The notes beneath the pieces were generated by a model. The model searched no databases and had not been told where the DNA came from. It saw only the letters and a program-made list of their open reading frames with translations. 64,000 nt of DNA from the NCBI RefSeq assembly GCF_001644665.1, contig NZ_CP011393.1, forward strand, positions 766,001 through 830,000, in the 5' to 3' direction. Position 1 is the first letter of the stretch; every line of letters starts with the position of its first letter. The stretch comes from Fervidobacterium pennivorans. GTDB lineage: Bacteria > Thermotogota > Thermotogae > Thermotogales > Fervidobacteriaceae. The position numbers were made by a program, and so were the translations under genes. Positions 62,626-64,000 of the stretch are shown here, in pieces.

Positions 62626-63276
62626 CTAAAACCTCTTTAAGTTTTCGGAGACTATCAATTTCGCTTCCGTCAATTTCAGTACTTCTTCAAGTGTCGTTTC
62701 TTCAGCTATTTCTTCAAGTACGAGCCCTTCATCGGTTGGTCTGATAACGGCAAGTTCTGTCACAATGAGGTCAATTCGTCGGATAGAAGTTAATGGCAAC
62801 GTGCACTTTTTAACTATTTTCGGTTCTCCCTTTGCTGTATGGGTCATAGCAACGATAACTCGTTTTGCACCTGTAACTAAGTCCATTGCACCACCCATGC
62901 CCGGTATCATTTTGCCGGGTATCATCCAGTTCGCAAGGTGTCCTTCTTCATCAACCTGTAGGCCTCCAAGAACAGTTACGTCCAAATGACCTCCTCGAAT
63001 CATTGCGAATGAAAATGCACTATCGAAAGTCATCGCCCCGGGTAGCGCGGTAACAAAACCTGCACCAGCGTTTGTTAAATCTTTATTCTCAAATCCTTTT
63101 TCAGGTTCTGGTCCCATTCCAATTATTCCATTCTCACTCTGGAAAAAGACATGCACGCCTTTTGGGATATAATTAGCTACAAGTGTTGGAAGTCCGATAC
63201 CAAGGTTTACAAGGTCACCTTCTTTTAATTCTTGAGCAACTCTTCTCGCTATCTTTTCTTTTGGATCAACTGCCAT
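62626..63276 (-). CDS. CoA-transferase subunit B
   Basis: A 216-residue beta subunit of a class I CoA-transferase (SCOT/AtoA type), with the catalytic Glu in [12 protein letters not shown] (~44-55) and [17 protein letters not shown] (~128-144). In lysine fermenters it transfers CoA between acetoacetate and butyryl-CoA. It starts one base after the A subunit stop. Confidence 0.92.
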   Translation of the reverse strand: MAVDPKEKIARRVAQELKEGDLVNLGIGLPTLVANYIPKGVHVFFQSENGIIGMGPEPEKGFENKDLTNAGAGFVTALPGAMTFDSAFSFAMIRGGHLDVTVLGGLQVDEEGHLANWMIPGKMIPGMGGAMDLVTGAKRVIVAMTHTAKGEPKIVKKCTLPLTSIRRIDLIVTELAVIRPTDEGLVLEEIAEETTLEEVLKLTEAKLIVSENLKRF

Positions 63277-63277
63277 A

Positions 63278-63940
63278 TTACTTCACCCCCTGAGAAACTA
63301 CGACGTAATCTACAAGAACTCCAGGTGTTCTTATCTCATTGGGTGCCAAGGCTCCAACAGGCACTATTTCCTCAACTTCAACGATTACAATTTCAGCAGC
63401 CATAGCCATCAGTGGGTTGAAGTTCTCGGCTGTAAAGTTGTAAACAAGGTTACCGTAATAGTCACACTTCTTAGCTTTGATTAAGGCGATATCTGCCTTT
63501 AAGGGTAATTCAAGCAAATATTTCTTCCCTTCAATTTCAATAACTTGCTTGCCATTCTCAACAACAGTTCCCACACCGGTAGGCGTAAGTATACCACCAA
63601 GACCTGCCCCACCCGCTCTAATACGCTCTGCCAAGGTGCCTTGCGGCACGAGTTCCACTTCCAACTCTCCTGCTATCATCTGCCTCTGCGTTTCTGGGTT
63701 TGTTCCTATGTGTGATACTATGACTTTCTTGCACAGTTTGTTTTTAACAAGTTTTCCAACTCCGCGGTCTTCAAAAGCAGTATCGTTGGCTATTATCGTG
63801 AGATTCCCAATGCCTTTTTCAACGATTTTGTCTATGATCCCTTCTGGAGTGCCTACTCCTAGGAATCCTCCAATCATAACTGTGCTACCAGGCTTCACAA
63901 ATTCAACTGCTTCATCAAATGATATTACCTTCAAGTCCAT
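63278..63940 (-). CDS. CoA-transferase subunit A
   Basis: A 220-residue alpha subunit, the partner of the previous gene. [20 protein letters not shown] (~20-39) and [31 protein letters not shown] are typical of AtoD-like proteins. ATG 63940 lies just after GGAAGGGGGG; a TTG two codons later (63934) and an upstream frame to 63958 are alternatives. It is the first gene of the operon visible in the window. Confidence 0.9.
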   Translation of the reverse strand: MDLKVISFDEAVEFVKPGSTVMIGGFLGVGTPEGIIDKIVEKGIGNLTIIANDTAFEDRGVGKLVKNKLCKKVIVSHIGTNPETQRQMIAGELEVELVPQGTLAERIRAGGAGLGGILTPTGVGTVVENGKQVIEIEGKKYLLELPLKADIALIKAKKCDYYGNLVYNFTAENFNPLMAMAAEIVIVEVEEIVPVGALAPNEIRTPGVLVDYVVVSQGVK

Positions 63941-63982
63941 TCCCCCCTTCCAAAACATGAAGTGATAATTTTCTCAATATTC

Positions 63983-63988
63983 AGTATA
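63983..63988 (-). promoter_or_regulatory. Candidate -10 of the lysine operon
   Basis: TATACT on the - strand, 43 bases upstream of the first gene. The matching -35 would lie beyond the window, so this is only a candidate. Confidence 0.3.
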
Positions 63989-64000
63989 TCATTCTTAAGA

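Overview
The window most likely comes from a thermophilic bacterium of the order Thermotogales, probably Fervidobacterium or a close relative. This is inferred from the AT-rich sequence, strong GGAGGTGAT-type ribosome binding sites (often before TTG or GTG starts), the general character of the proteins, and a complete lysine-fermentation gene cluster. No rRNA is present to confirm it.

Layout. 1-8170: housekeeping genes on the + strand (nucleoside-gate-type membrane protein, metallo-hydrolase, NYN/PIN-like protein, Maf, RadC, TPR-like protein, DegT aminotransferase, small coiled coil, NCS2 purine permease). 8242-8630: a 389-bp non-autonomous insertion element. 8656-17654: a small membrane peptide, an alpha/beta hydrolase, a PAP2 phosphatase, an S41-like membrane protein, a PAS-SpoIIE phosphatase, and a 1436-residue secreted protein of three PQQ-type propellers nested inside Ig-like domains. 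17864-19647: an ArsR - permease - small thioredoxin operon whose permease is frameshifted at a run of nine A.

19689-48713: an accessory region interrupted by a core block. It starts with a five-gene set on the - strand: PLD-SNF2 helicase, Eco57I-type methylase, two paralogous coiled-coil/winged-helix proteins and an Mrr endonuclease. Then come a broken UvrD-type helicase, a truncated metallo-hydrolase copy, an AlbA_2/Schlafen-type ATPase gene, a full-length insertion sequence with an 8-bp target duplication, and the intact metallo-hydrolase. Four ordinary genes follow (secreted protein, AhpD-like, membrane protein, CoA-disulfide-reductase-like oxidoreductase). A second island (41.1-47.8 kb) carries a helicase-Vsr-type nuclease, another AlbA_2 ATPase and an hsdM gene with its catalytic core deleted. 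It lies between two diverged copies of a YkvA-gene segment. The stretch 48.3-49.9 kb is decayed DNA and includes a tRNA-Ala fragment.

49935-64000: two membrane-anchored proteins of unknown function, tRNA-Ala(CGC), and the lysine-fermentation operon on the - strand: CoA-transferase A and B, kal, kce, kdd, kamA, a MaoC-like hydratase, kamB, kamC, [MITE], kamD, kamE. Together these would convert L-lysine through beta-lysine and 3,5-diaminohexanoate to acetoacetate and crotonyl-CoA. A second 388-bp copy of the non-autonomous element, with a perfect 8-bp target duplication, sits inside this operon just upstream of kamD.

The strongest unusual signals are: (1) the candidate defence locus at 19.7-29.3 kb; (2) a MITE family that keeps an intact zinc-ribbon reading frame and has moved on its own; (3) nested propeller-in-Ig architecture; (4) two AlbA_2 ATPase genes, each inside a module bounded by direct repeats; (5) the A9 frameshift in the permease; (6) an apparent inverted, internally deleted copy of the tRNA-Ala/DUF3298 region. 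All calls are from reading the sequence; no database search was run.
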